From Pyropia yezoensis (lineage: Eukaryota; Rhodophyta; Bangiophyceae; Bangiales; Bangiaceae): a stretch of 64,000 nt of DNA. The stretch's first letter is position 1. Each line of letters opens with the position of its first letter. The DNA is taken from assembly GCA_009829735.1 (NCBI GenBank), contig CM020620.1, positions 6,402,545 to 6,466,544 of the forward strand, in the 5' to 3' direction. The notes below the pieces were generated by a model. It was not told the origin of the DNA, searched no databases, and saw nothing but the letters and a program-made list of their open reading frames with translations. A program made the position numbers and the translations under genes. Positions 9,805 to 20,487 of this stretch are shown here, one piece after another.

Positions 9805-12800
9805 ATGTCTGCCGCCGTCCGCTTTCGTCCCCTGTACGGTGCCGAGGATGGAGCCGGTGCGCCCGTCGCGTCTCTGCTCGAGGTGGACGACCTGACCATC
9901 CTCCTCGACTGTGGCTGGGACCCGTGCCTGGAGGTCTCGTTTGGGCCGGCGGCGGCGGTGGCGTCTGCGGCGGAGGCCTCCCCTTCGCCGCCACCACCGC
10001 CGCCGCCACCACCACTGCCCGGCGGCCAGGCCGGGGCGCCTTCTGGGGCTGGCGCTGCCGGGGTCATCCCCCCCCCGCCCCTGCTCCCCCCGTCGCCCCA
10101 CAAGTCGTCGTCATCCCCCTTTGAAAAGTCCCGCTCTATCACCTCCCAACCGCCGGTGGCGTCCCCGTCTCACATCCTCACCGCCCTCCGGTCGGTGGCG
10201 CCGACGGTCAACGCGGTCCTCCTTTCGTCCTCGGCGGTGCGGCACCTTGGCGCACTCGCCGCCATTGCGCCGTCGCTTCCAGCGGCGACAAAGGTGTATG
10301 CCACCCTCCCGACGTGGCGGCTCGGCCAGATGACCCTGTATGACGCCCACGATGGGCTGGTACGACGGACGCCCCCGCCCCATGCGTATGACCTGGACGG
10401 CGTGGACGGTACATTTGAGAGCCGCTTTGTGACCCTCAAGTACCAGCAAGGTGTCCGCCTGGCCGAGGGGGTTACCGTCACGCCCTTTGCGGCTGGGCGT
10501 GTGCTGGGTGGCACCGTCTGGAGCGTGCGGGTCGACTCGGAGGAGGTGGTGTACGCTCCAGTCTTTAACCACAGGCGGGAACGGCTGCTCAACCCCTCGG
10601 CCATGGGAACCCTCGCCCGCCCGTCCACCCTGATTGTCGGTGCGGGTTCCCAGCCGGTGGGGCCTTCTGCCGCGGTTGTCGCTGCTGCCGCCGCGTCTGG
10701 CACCGTACTAACCCCCGCCCCGTACGTGCCGCCGGCCGTCTCGGCTGCGGCTGTGGTGGAGCTGGTGGTGGCCACCCTCCGCCGCGGCGGCGACGTGCTC
10801 CTCCCGACAGACACGGCTGGGCGGGTGTTGGAGCTGGCGCTCGCGCTGGAAGAGGCGTGGGAGGCGTCCAAGGGCGACCTCACCCCATTCCCTATTGTCA
10901 TGCTCCATTGCGTCGCATTCAACACCGTTGAGCTGGCAAAGAGCATGATCGAGTGGGCGTCGGACGCTGTGGTGGACCGGTTTGACAATGCGCGGCAAAA
11001 CGTGTTTGCGTTTAACCACGTGGCCTGCGTCCATGACAGGCGGGACGTGGACGCGCTGCGGTCACCCAAGGTCATCCTTGCCACCGCAGACAGCTTGCAG
11101 TCGGGTCACGCGCGTGCGCTCCTCCTGGAATTGGCTGGAGGGGAGCGCAATGCAGTGCTGCTCACGTCTCCTCCCGTGACGGGCAGTATTGCCGCGGGTC
11201 TGGTGGGCGAGGCGGTGGCCGCCCGCGGGGCCGCCGCCTTGGGGGGCGCCTCTGCCGCGGCGGGGGGCGGCGGCGTCTTGGTGGGACCAACCTTCTCCAT
11301 GGACCTCGTGCTGCCCCGCAAGGTCCGGCTGGAAGGGTCTGCTTTGCGTGCATGGCGGGCAGAACGGGAGGCTGTCCGACGGGCGGCGGCGGCGGCCGAG
11401 GACGCGGCGGCGGAAGAGGAGGCGGCTGTCGCAGCAGAGGCGGCGGCCGAGGCCGAGGCAGCGGCCGCAGCGGCTGCGGTAGCAACCGACGGGGAAGACA
11501 GTGGGGGCGACGCGGACGCTATGGTCGTGGACGGGGTGGCCGCCGCAAAGAATGTGGACAGCCGTGACGCTGACTGCGCGGCTGCACCGGCGAATGGCCG
11601 CCCGCGAGGTGGGCGGCGGGGGTCTGCCCGCCATGCCCAAGGCGGCAGCGGGGATGACGGCCAGAGGGGCGACACGGTGGATTCCAACGACGAGGAAGAG
11701 GACGCGCTCGAGGGCCTCTACCCGCCTGCCCCTCTGCTCTTTCCGTTTACCCCCACGGAGCGCCAGTGGGACGACTATGGGGAGGTTGTGGACGTGAGGC
11801 AGTTTATGATTGGGGAGGACCCGGGGGACCCCCTCTCCGAGGACGAGGAGGAAGCGATTGCGCGTGCAGCACAGGCCGATCCCATGGTGCAGGACGGGGA
11901 GGAAGGGGGCGGTGGTGGTGGGGATGGGCCTGCCGGCCGCCGTGGCGTCGGTGGCGGCTCAGCGTCGGCTGCCGCCGGCAGCGGGCAAGGTGGCGACGAT
12001 GGGGACGACAGTGCGCCCTACCATTACATCCTCCAGTCCCGCCGCCTCACCGTCCGCTGTGGGGTGGGGGCAGTAGACTTTGACGGCACCGCCGACGGCA
12101 AGTCGGTGCGCAAGATTGTCGCCGACGTGGCGCCCCGGCGGGTGCTGGTCGTCCATGGGACGGCCGCGCAGCGCGCAGCGCTGCGCGAGTACGCGCTGCG
12201 TTTCATCTTTCACGCGGCTGCGCCCGCCGCTGCCGCGGCTGGCGGCGGCGGGGAGGCCGCCGCACCCCCGCCCCCCACTGCCGGCAGCGCCAGCGGCGCA
12301 GACGCGGCCACCCGCCAAGCGGTGGCGGACGCCGCCGCCGTGTGCCCCGCCGATGGGGTCACCGTGGACGTGACGTCGGTGACGTCGGTCTACCGGGTGA
12401 CCCTCCGCGACGCGCTCATGCGTGGCCTGACGTGGGCCCCCGTCGGCGGTGGCGCGGACATTGCCTACGTGGACGCCGTCGTCCGCACGGAAGCGGTGGC
12501 GCCACGGCCGCCCGGCACGGGGGGAGCAGGGGGGCCGGCGGGGGCACCGCCCGGCCCTGGCGGCTCTGGACTCGTCGTACCAGGAACGGTGGGTGCAGTC
12601 ACTGGGGGGGGCGGCATCGCCCTTGACGTGCCCCCCGACGAGGCGGGGGGCGGGGGCGCGGCCGCCGTACCAGGCAGCAGTGGCGGCCGCACCGGCGCCG
12701 GGCTGTCAGCTGAGGCAGCGGACGTTGCGCGCGGGCTGGAGCTGTGGGGCGCCCCGCCGCCGTCGCGGCTGCTGGCGGCCCATTTCCCCCCCACTCCTGG

Positions 12801-13188
12801 TGGCGGGGACGTCCCGGGCGGCGGCGGCAGCGGCGACGTCGCTGCCGTCGCCGGCGCGGTGCCCCCTCCCCGCGCACACCCGACCGTCTTTGTCGGCGCA
12901 GTCAAGATGAACGAGCTCCGGTCCATTGTGCGGGACGGGGGCCTCGACGCCACTTTTGCGGGCGGCGCGCTGGTGGTGGCCGCGGGGGAGGGGGGCCTGC
13001 CGCCACCGCCACCGCCCGTGACCACCGTGGCGGCGGCGGCGCCGCCCCTGGAACCGGCCGACGCGGCCGCGGTGCTGGTGAAAAAGACGGCCGACGCGGG
13101 GGGCGTCCTCCTCGAGGGCACCCTCAGCGAGGAGTACTACGCGGTGCGGGACCTACTGTACCAGCAGTACGTGCGGCTCGCGGGGTAG
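9805..13188 (+). CDS. CPSF2: cleavage and polyadenylation specificity factor subunit 2 (CPSF100/Cft2-like)
   Basis: The product is the CPSF100 subunit of the nuclear pre-mRNA 3'-end processing complex, the inactive partner of the CPSF73 nuclease. The ATG at 9805 gives MSAAVRFRPLYG, followed by a short gap and ILLDCGWDP, the family's typical N-terminus; upstream codons in the frame look non-coding. The metallo-beta-lactamase fold lacks the HxHxDH zinc motif (VRHLGALAAI in its place), as expected for CPSF100. The beta-CASP region follows (LLPTDTAGRVLELALALEEAWE, then FNHVACVHD). A C-terminal domain ends EEYYAVRDLLYQQYVRLAG, very like the conserved family terminus. The length is 1127 residues against roughly 750-800 in other species, the excess being Ala/Gly/Pro inserts. 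There are no introns. It is convergent with the next gene, 190 bp apart. Confidence 0.95.
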   Translation: MSAAVRFRPLYGAEDGAGAPVASLLEVDDLTILLDCGWDPCLEVSFGPAAAVASAAEASPSPPPPPPPPPLPGGQAGAPSGAGAAGVIPPPPLLPPSPHKSSSSPFEKSRSITSQPPVASPSHILTALRSVAPTVNAVLLSSSAVRHLGALAAIAPSLPAATKVYATLPTWRLGQMTLYDAHDGLVRRTPPPHAYDLDGVDGTFESRFVTLKYQQGVRLAEGVTVTPFAAGRVLGGTVWSVRVDSEEVVYAPVFNHRRERLLNPSAMGTLARPSTLIVGAGSQPVGPSAAVVAAAAASGTVLTPAPYVPPAVSAAAVVELVVATLRRGGDVLLPTDTAGRVLELALALEEAWEASKGDLTPFPIVMLHCVAFNTVELAKSMIEWASDAVVDRFDNARQNVFAFNHVACVHDRRDVDALRSPKVILATADSLQSGHARALLLELAGGERNAVLLTSPPVTGSIAAGLVGEAVAARGAAALGGASAAAGGGGVLVGPTFSMDLVLPRKVRLEGSALRAWRAEREAVRRAAAAAEDAAAEEEAAVAAEAAAEAEAAAAAAAVATDGEDSGGDADAMVVDGVAAAKNVDSRDADCAAAPANGRPRGGRRGSARHAQGGSGDDGQRGDTVDSNDEEEDALEGLYPPAPLLFPFTPTERQWDDYGEVVDVRQFMIGEDPGDPLSEDEEEAIARAAQADPMVQDGEEGGGGGGDGPAGRRGVGGGSASAAAGSGQGGDDGDDSAPYHYILQSRRLTVRCGVGAVDFDGTADGKSVRKIVADVAPRRVLVVHGTAAQRAALREYALRFIFHAAAPAAAAAGGGGEAAAPPPPTAGSASGADAATRQAVADAAAVCPADGVTVDVTSVTSVYRVTLRDALMRGLTWAPVGGGADIAYVDAVVRTEAVAPRPPGTGGAGGPAGAPPGPGGSGLVVPGTVGAVTGGGGIALDVPPDEAGGGGAAAVPGSSGGRTGAGLSAEAADVARGLELWGAPPPSRLLAAHFPPTPGGGDVPGGGGSGDVAAVAGAVPPPRAHPTVFVGAVKMNELRSIVRDGGLDATFAGGALVVAAGEGGLPPPPPPVTTVAAAAPPLEPADAAAVLVKKTADAGGVLLEGTLSEEYYAVRDLLYQQYVRLAG

Positions 13189-13378
13189 GAGGAGCAGAAG
13201 GGGGTGGGGAGGGGGGGCGGAGGGGGGGGTCGGACCAGAGGCTCAACTAGAGGGGTGAGAGAGAACGGCAACAAGAAATACGACAAGAAGAGACAAAGAA
13301 TCAGCAGTCCACACACCCACACAAAATCGTAAAAGAAACCCACAGCGGACGTCCCTGACTTCCCGCCCCCGCCCTTCT

Positions 13379-14247
13379 TCAGAGCACCAACGTCGGCAGC
13401 GCCGGCGCCCACGCGTCGTCGTCGCCGCTGTCGCCGTCCAGCAGGCTGCCCAGGGACGGCGGCAGGGGCCCATCGTCCCAGTCGCCGTCCCCCGCCCCCC
13501 CACCGCCCGCACCCCCCCCCCCCACCGCCGGCAGTGCGGGCCACGTGACGGGAAGCGGCGGTGGCGACAGCAGCACCCCACCGTCCCCCGCGCCCCCCCG
13601 TGGTGGGGGGGATACGGGCGACACGGGCGGGCGGCGGCGGCGGCCAGCCCGCCGGGGCTGTTGCCGGTGCCGCCGCGGCGACGACGCGGCCCCCCCGCTA
13701 CCTGCCGCCGCTGCCGCCTCCACCCAGTCCGTGTCGACAAACACGGCCGGCACGGCCGGCGGCCGCCGTGACCGGGGCGCCACGTACTCGACCGCCGCCA
13801 CCCGCCCCGCCGCATCACGGGGGATGGGAGGGCCCGCCGCCACAGTCGTCACCACCCCTGCCGCCGGCGCCGGCGCCACGGTCGGGGGCGCCGGGAAGAG
13901 GGGGCCCCCCCGCCGGGCGGGCGTACGTGCCGGCGTGCGGGCGGGGGTGCGCCCCCCGCCAAAGACGGGCACGGCGCCGCCGTCACGGGGTCCCGCCTTG
14001 AGCGGCACCCCCCCCCCCCCGCGCCCGCCCGCCGCGCCCGCCGCGCCGTTGTCGTCCCCGCTCCGGCGCCGCCGCCCGTGTTGGTAATGTCGCCCAGGGC
14101 GGCCCGCCGACGGGCGGGGGCGGGGGTCTTGGAGGGGCGGAGGTGGTGGGGGGCGTCCGCCACCGCCCCCGCCCCGCCGGGGGTGCGGGGAGGGGCGGCC
14201 ATTTGCAGTGCCCCGCCGCCGTCGCCATTGTCGGTAAAGATGTCCAT
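13379..14247 (-). CDS. D-box protein, securin-like (frame change at a C13 tract)
   Basis: The ATG at 14247 begins MDIFTDNGDGG. About 50 residues later the sequence RAALGDITN fits the full destruction-box pattern RxxLxxIxN used for APC/C degradation, as in cyclin B and securins. The remainder is proline/glycine-rich with basic TPAR repeats, and the C-terminus is acidic (DGDWDD, DGDSGDDD). A short N-terminal motif, an early D-box, a basic proline-rich middle and an acidic tail resemble securin/PATRONUS proteins, but no separase-binding motif can be proven. The frame must change at the C13 run 14008-14020: the start and D-box are in one frame, and the TPAR and acidic parts in the other, ending at 13379. 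The alternative is two unrelated ORFs. Call: D-box protein, probable; securin, tentative. Confidence 0.45.
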
Positions 14248-15179
14248 AGCAAAAGTAGAAAAAGACGGACGCCGACTGGGAGGAGAGGGGTGATCGGTGG
14301 CAGTGGCGGCGGCAGAGGCGCCACCCCGAGGTTAACGGGGTGGGAGGCAGGGAGGGGGGAGATGAAGGGTAGGGGCAGGGGGGGGGGGGGGGGGGAGAAA
14401 GAGGAAGTGCACGGGCGCACGCGCCAAGCGTGCGGCGGTAGCCCGTCGAGGGCCGGCACGGCAGAGACACCGCGCAGTCACCGACGGGACGACGAAGGAA
14501 AGAGGGACAAAAGGGGGGGGGGGTCGGCGCCGGCGCGACGGCCAGCAAGACGCCCCGCGTGGACAAGATCAACACGCGTCGTCGTGGTTGGTGGGGCGGC
14601 ACCGTCGAGGTGGTGCGTGGGGGTGAGCGCAGGGCGGTGTTGCTGGCGGGGGGGGAAGACGGGGCCTGCACGTTCACGGGCGGCGGCGGGTGTCACTTTG
14701 CCCGAGCGCGACTCGCCTGTGAGCTGGGCGGGCGCGGTTGGGGAAGGGGCGTGGGAGCACGAAACGGCAAGGCCACCAGCGGTCGCTTGTGGGGGGGGGG
14801 CTGAGCCGATTTGGCGGGACCCACTCCCCTTCTCCACGCGGCCAATGATGGCTGGCGCACTGTAAGTAAGTCCGAACAAAATTATTTATAAATACACTGG
14901 GTCCATGAGCGCCTCCACTGACTTCGGTCAACCTCGGTCGTTCGCGTGCCGGACAGCGGGGCGATCCAGGCTTGGCCATCTGAAGATGGGCGCTGACTCG
15001 GCGTCGACGCCGCCGTCGGCATCGTCGTGACCAGCGCCCGCCAACCTTCTCTCTGCCACCCCCAGATCCTTCCCCCCCATCCCCCGAACCCCCGACCCCC
15101 ATTGGTTTCCGCGGCCGGCAGTGCCTGTCCCTTCCCTCCCCCCCCCCCCCCCCCCCCCCATCCCACGCCCCCCAACACC
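14248..15179. other. divergent intergenic region, no gene seen
   Basis: The D-box gene (-) and the PSMG2-like gene (+) start on opposite sides. The stretch contains G13-G15 runs (about 14380, 14515 and 14790) and a C-rich run just before 15180. The AT-rich TTATTTATAAATACA at 14880 could hold a TATA element for the plus-strand gene. No supported ORF. Confidence 0.5.
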
Positions 15180-16362
15180 ATGGCCATGCACCCGCCGCCT
15201 GGGGTGGCCATCCCCCCCGCCCCCACCCTCCTCCTCCCCGCCGTCACCATTGGCAACGTCCCGCAGCTGGCGGTGGACCTGCTGCTGGCGGCGGCAGCGG
15301 GGTCGTCCCCCCCGCCGCCCGCCGCCCTCCCCCTCACCGCCCCCTTCCTCCTGCCCTACCTGTCTCCCCCCCTCCCCCCACCTGCCGCCCCCGCCGCTGC
15401 CGCCACCACCGCCACCGCTGCCGCCACCACCGCCGCCGCTGTCGCCACTGCCGCCGCGGGTGGCGCCACGTCGGCGGCGGCCCCCCCTGTGACGGCGGCG
15501 GCGGCGCACGTGCTCACCCCCACCCTCACGGCGTTGCAGCTGCGGTCCCCCCCCGCCCCCGGCGCCGCCGCCACCGCCGCCGCGGCGGTGATGGACTATG
15601 CCGTTGAGGCGGGCGCGTCCACGCTGGTGGTGCTCGCGTCGGCCAACGCGGCGGCGCGGGGGGACGCGCAGCTCCGGTCTGGGGGGGGCGTCGGCGGGCT
15701 CCGTGTGCTTTGGCGGGGCGGCGGGGGGGGGGGGCTGGTGGACGCCCTCGTCGCGGGGGGGGTGCGGGTGCTCGAGGGGTGGGCGGGCGCCCCGCCTGGG
15801 GGGGGGGGGGCGCTGGGGGGGAGCCCCACGCTGAGGGCGAGGGCGGCGGGGACCCAGACGCGCCCGCCATTGACGCCCACGCGGGGGACGCCCCCGCCGG
15901 CGGCGCGCCCGCCGCTGCTGGCAATGGCGGCGGCGGCGGCGGCGGCGACGGGCGGTCGCCGTCGGCGGCGGCGGCCGCCGGGGACGGCGTCGGCGGGGGG
16001 GTGGCCATGGAGCTGGACGCCCTCGCCGCCGCCGATGGCGGCATGGACGGCGGCGGGTGGGGCGGCGGCGGCGGCGGTGGCGGCGGCGGCGCCTTTCCCG
16101 GCGGCGACGCGGCCGCCGCCGCCGGCGGGTGGGCAACCGTCACCCGCCGCGGGGGCTTTGTGCGGGAGCTGCTCGCCGCCGCGGGCGGCGGCGTCAGCGT
16201 GGTGGTGCTCCTCGCGTTTGTGCACGAGGGCGAAAACGCGGGCGACGCGGTCACCCTGGGGGGGGCCGCCGCCCGCGCGCTCGGCCTCCCCGCCGCCTTT
16301 ACCGTGCCGCCGCTGTGGGCGGGGGGGGGGGGGGGGGGGCGGTGCCGCCGGGGCTGTACTAG
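15180..16362 (+). CDS. PSMG2: proteasome assembly chaperone 2 (PAC2)-like, read in three frames
   Basis: PAC2 pairs with PAC1 to guide assembly of the 20S proteasome alpha ring. The ATG at 15180 is followed by LLLPAVTIGNVPQLAVDLLL, the signature N-terminus of PAC2 proteins, then LTALQLRSP and TLVVLASANAAARGDAQLRS, which match the family's ALQLRS and VLSSS..DLQLRS blocks. The sequence then moves to another frame that supplies a GGFVRELLA to VVVLLAFVHEGENAGDAV block, and finally to a third frame giving the terminal AVPPGLY, where the family has a GLPPALF-type end. The frame changes fall at G tracts: the first at or just after G13 (15798-15810), the second at G19 (16321-16339). All conserved blocks are present and in order, so the gene looks functional with miscounted or variable homopolymers. 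Low-complexity Ala/Gly inserts enlarge it. Confidence 0.85.
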
Positions 16363-17023
16363 GCGCCTTGCTTGGTGTTCAGGTTGGGGGGGGCGTGCGT
16401 GCGGGGGGTTAGGGGGGGGTCGCGTAGGGGGTGATCCCGACGGATTGGGAGGAAGGGGTGGTGGGGGGGGGGGGGGGGGTCTGTAGGAGGGTGGTGGCCG
16501 GTGGTGGGGGAGGGGTGCGCGCCGCGGCGGTCCCGTGGCCGTGGGCGAGCGGTCTTTGCCAGGGAAAGGGGGGGGGTTCTGTGCGTCTCTGGGTCACGTC
16601 CACGCCGGCAGGGGCGGGCGGGGCACCGCGGTCAGCGGCCGCGGCCGGCGGCGGCGGCGGCCACGGAACTTCGCAGCACGCCCCCGGGGGGCCGGCGCCC
16701 GTGGGCGCGCCGCCCCGCCGCCGCCGTAGCGGGTGTCGCCCGCCCGCCCGCCCGCCCACCGCCCGCCGCCCGCCCGCCCGCCCGCCCGCCCGCAGCCGCC
16801 GCTAGCCGCCACCACCACTGCCGCTGCTGCAACGACCGCCGCCGCCACCGCCGTGTCGTTTGCGACCTGCACGTTGCCGCCGACGGGGGTGGGGTGTCGC
16901 GGCAGGGCTCGCTCCTCCAGCATCCGCCACCCCCCCTTGGCAAAAAAATGGCCACTTGTTTCCCGCAGTCATCACCCCACCCACCTCTCTCTACCGTCCC
17001 TACCCACCTTGCACACCATGCCC
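16363..17023. other. convergent intergenic region with CCCG microsatellite
   Basis: The region between the 3' ends of the PSMG2-like and flavin-reductase-like genes holds G runs (about 16460-16480) and a (CCCG)n-type microsatellite at 16738-16796. No supported gene is present; ORFs here are low-complexity shadows. Confidence 0.6.
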
Positions 17024-18044
17024 TCACAAGTAGCCATGCGCCCGCAGCCAGCCCGTGTCGAGCGGCGCGTCGCCGCCGTCGTCGTCGCCCCCCCCGCCCC
17101 CCCCCCCCCCGGCGGGGACCCCCCACGCAAGCGTATCAAAGACGGCCACGTCGTGCCCTCCCCCCCCCCCCCCGCGTCCCCCACCTCCACCCACCCCCGC
17201 AGGCAGAGGCGCGCCCACCACGCCACCCCCCCCACCCCGTCGGCGGCCCAGCAGCCAGGGGGTGTCCCCCCCCCCCCCCCCCGCCGCCATCATCCCCCCC
17301 CCTCCGCCCCGCCCCTCTCCCTCCGCCTCCCCCTCCCCCTCCCCCCCGCCTCGGCAACCACCACCACCGCCGCGTCGTCTGCCGCCGCCTCCCCCACCGC
17401 TAGCCCCACCGCCAGCCCCACCGCGCGGCCGGCGGCCACCTTGGCGGCCCCCCCCCCGGGGCGGCCCCGCTCACCCCCCCCCACACCCCCACCACCGGCG
17501 CGTGCCGCCGGCAGAGGGCGGCCAGCACCGCCACCCCGCCCACCCCCGCCCGCGCCACGTTCGCGTGGCTGGCCGTCCCCCGCTTGAGGCCCACCGCCCA
17601 GGGGGGGGTGCGCCCCGTCCCCAGCGGCACCGCGTAGGTGACGATGTTGACGTTGGGGGGGGCGGGCGCCGCGCCCGCCGCGGCGCCCCGGGTGGCCAGC
17701 GTCAGCACCGGCCGGGCGGTGGACGCCCAGGGGGGGGGTTGAGGGGGGGGCGGGGCAGCCGCAGCCGCCGCTGCCGCCGCCGCCGCTGCGGCTGCCGCCG
17801 CCGCCGCTGCCGCCGCCGCTGCCCCCCCCGGCGCCACTGCGCCCCCCTCCCCCACTGCCGTGGCAGCCGCGGCGGTCACCACGGGACTGGGCAGCGGCAA
17901 CGGCCGGCGGGGCCACCCGCGGGGCCGTGCCGGCGGCGGGCGGCCGACGAGGCGGCCGCCGCGTGGGAGCGCCGCCTGCCGCCCGCCGGCGCGGGGTGGC
18001 GGCGGCCAGCCGGCGGCGTGCACAAACGCTGACGCAGGCGACAT
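17024..18044 (-). CDS. flavin-reductase-like protein, possibly organelle-targeted (frame-broken)
   Basis: The ATG at 18044 gives a 60-residue Ala/Pro/Arg-rich leader poor in acidic residues, which could be a transit peptide. After a long Ala run comes a block with the look of a flavin-reductase-like (FMN-binding split-barrel) domain: NVNIVTYAVPLGT, PPWAVGLKRGTASHANV and VLAALCRRHAPVVGVWGG. The C-terminal block DVAVFDTLAWGVP and DTGWLRAHGYL lies in another frame, ending at 17024, and matches the expected domain end (an acidic-site loop, then a short LR..G.L tail). Between them are several C runs (for example C17 at 17266-17282) over which the frame cannot be followed. Its neighbour, the 2OG oxygenase gene, is divergently transcribed from a shared 767-bp region. 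The family call rests on recalled patterns and is moderate. Confidence 0.5.
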
Positions 18045-18811
18045 GGTTCGTGCCCCTCTCCCACCCCCTACCCCGCCCCGCCCCCCCCCCCCCCTCCTTC
18101 TCCCCACGTCTCGCGGGATAACAATGGCGGCGGCGGCAAGCAGACGGACGCGCGCTTGGTCGGAAAAGGGGAGGGGCGGTGCGCGGGGTGGGCGGCGGTA
18201 AGGCTACCGCGGCGGGGGCCGAAGCTTTCGAAGGAGGGGGACGGCAGACGCATCGTCGTCGAGGGCGGCAACGAGATCGTTGAGCGCGGGGCGTGGATCA
18301 AGAGTCCTCGACGATCGTCGGTCGTACAACCAGGCAGGCGCTGGGAAGCAGCAGCTCCGCGCTCGTCGCAGACGTCGAGGGGCCTTTGCTGGTCTGCGAG
18401 CGCCCGCGCGCGACGCCGCCCCCCCCCCCCTTCCCGCCCCCCACGCTCCCGGCTCCCGGTGCTGGCGGCCCCTCAGGGGCACCAGGCTGGTGCTACCGCC
18501 GCCGCCGCCGGCCGGCCGCAGAGCACACGGTCGCGGGGGACGGCACGGCACACCCCTGCCAACCACCGCTGGCCCGCCACACTTCCTGTGCACTCCTGCG
18601 CCCCCCTGGTTCTGTGGCCGCCGCGACGTTTGACACCCCACCCACACGCGGGGAGGGGGGCCTGCCGCGCACGTGTAGGGGGACGGTGGAGGAGGAGGGG
18701 CGGCGAGGGTTTCCCCCCACCAACGCCGCGGTGGCGGTGGCGGCAGCAGCAACAGCATCAGCGGCGGCGGCGGCGGCGGCGGCGGCACAGGGAGCGGCAG
18801 CGTCGGCGGCC
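18045..18811. other. divergent promoter region between flavin-reductase-like and 2OG oxygenase genes
   Basis: This 767-bp GC-rich stretch has no convincing ORF; its long ORFs are Pro/Arg/Ala shadows. It is the only space for both promoters. No TATA box is obvious. A GGC triplet run precedes the start at 18812. Confidence 0.45.
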
Positions 18812-20487
18812 ATGGCGCCCCCCCCCATCCCGCCCATCCCTGTCATTGACTTGTCCCCCTTTTACACCCCCCCGGCCGCTGCGGCTGGCGACGGCGTGCG
18901 CGGCGGCGCGCCGCCCTGTCCGCAGCCACCCGTTGACGCGACGGCGGCTGCGGCGGCGGAGGCGGCGACAGCGGCGACCACCGCCGCTGCCGTCGCGGCC
19001 GCTGCCACCAGCGTCGGCCTCTTTTACGCCACCTTTGGCGCCGCCGCCCCTCCCCCCCATTCTCCGCCTCCCCCTGTGCGCCGTGTCTTGCCGGTGGGAG
19101 GGGGGCCGCCGCCGCCACCTCCGCCGCCGGCGTCGCCCCCCCCTCCTCCCGACGTGGCGGCGGCCGCCCTGGACGCCGCCGCCGCCCTCTTTTCGCTCCC
19201 CCCCGCCGTCAAGGCGGCGGCGGCCGCCGACGTGCGGGCGCCCGCCGCCGCGCGGGGCTTCCTCCCGCTGGGGGGGGAGAGCGGTGGCGCGGCGGTGGAG
19301 GCCAAGGAGGGGTTTGCGTATGGGGCGGACGACGCCGACGACGGCGGTGGCGGCGACGGCTGTGGCGACGGCCGTGGCGACGGCAACGGCTGTGGCGACG
19401 GCAACGGCTGTGGCGACGGCGACGGCGGCGGTTGCAGGGGGGGGCGGGAGGCGGCAGCAGGGGTAGCGGCGGGGTGGGCGGCGACGGCGGGGGTGGCGGT
19501 GGCGGCAGACGTGCCTCGCCGCCATCCGCTGGCTGCGGCCAACGTATGGCCGCCAGGACTGTCGGCGGCGCACCGGGACGCCCTGACCACCTGGTACCGC
19601 ACCGCCTGGCGGGTGGCGGTGGCGGTGGTGGACGCGCTCGACGCGGCGGCCGCTGCTGACGGCAACGACACTACTGCCGACGACCACTGCACCGCCGCCG
19701 ATGGCGACACTCCAGTCCCGCCGCCCTGCGATGGTGAGGGGGGAGACGGGCAGGCGGGGCCCCCTACGCCACGGCGGCGGCGGCGGCGGCGACAGCGGCT
19801 GCTGCCGGCGGGCACGCCCGCCGACCTGGTCGGCGGCGACGCGCTCAGCATCATGCGCGCGTTTGCCTACCGCCCGGCGGGGGGCGCGCCGTCGGGGGCG
19901 ACGGGGAGCGTGCCGCACACGGACTGGGGGGCGGTGACGGTGGTGGCGGCGACAGGGGTGGCGCCGCGGCAGGGCGGTGGTGCCGACGGCGGCGGCGGGG
20001 GGGGGGGGGGGGGGGGGGGGGGCTGGAACGGTGGGTGCCGTCGCCAGGCGGCGGCGGCACCAGCGGTACCAGCGGCGGTGACGGCGACGGCGACGGCGAC
20101 GGCGACGGCAACGGCGGCGGCGGTGGCGTCTGGGCGCCCGTCCTTCCCCGCAACGGGGCGGTGGTGGTGCACTGTGGGGACTACCTCGCGCTGGCCTCCC
20201 GCGGGGCGGTCGTGTCGCCCCGCCACCGGGTGGTGCTGGGCGGCGCGCCCCGCACGTCGCTCGTCTTTTTCGCCTACCCGGGGGGGGCCGCGCCGGTGCC
20301 CCGGGGGGGGGGGGGCACGGACGGGGGGCGGGGGGGGGTGCCGCGCTTGAGCGTCGCCACCGACCAGCGGGCTGCCGACGCCGCCGCCGCCGCCGCCACG
20401 CCCGCCGCTGCCGCTGGGGGGGTGGGGGGCGAGACGTACGCCGACCTGCTGGCGAGGAAGTGGCGGGAGGTGGCGCGGGTGGCGTAA
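18812..20487 (+). CDS. 2-oxoglutarate/Fe(II)-dependent dioxygenase, isopenicillin-N-synthase-like
   Basis: This is an oxygenase of the soluble 2OG-Fe(II) family; the substrate cannot be predicted. The ATG at 18812 begins MAPPPIPPIPVIDLSPF, with the typical PVIDLS N-terminal strand, then the GLFYATF helix/strand region and ALFSLP. The iron site is visible: HTDWGAVTV gives the H-x-D pair, SPRHRV the distal His, and RTSLVFF the 2OG-binding R-x-S. The first three blocks are in one frame and the distal His and R-x-S blocks in another; the change falls at a G26 run (19997-20022). Inserts include CGDGNG-type Gly/Asp repeats near 19362-19430 (12-18 nt units) and a GGCGAC run near 20080. No intron is evident. 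It ends 355 bp before the convergent RUVBL2 gene. Confidence 0.85.

Noticed and set aside
10170-11084. Minus-strand ORFs inside CPSF2 and others at 11106-11687 and 12465-13121
   Set aside because: They are antisense to a confidently identified conserved gene and have low complexity.
18293-18811. In-frame extension upstream of the 2OG oxygenase start
   Set aside because: The conserved PVIDLS strand lies shortly after the ATG at 18812. The upstream part is Pro/Ala/Arg filler crossing the shared promoter.
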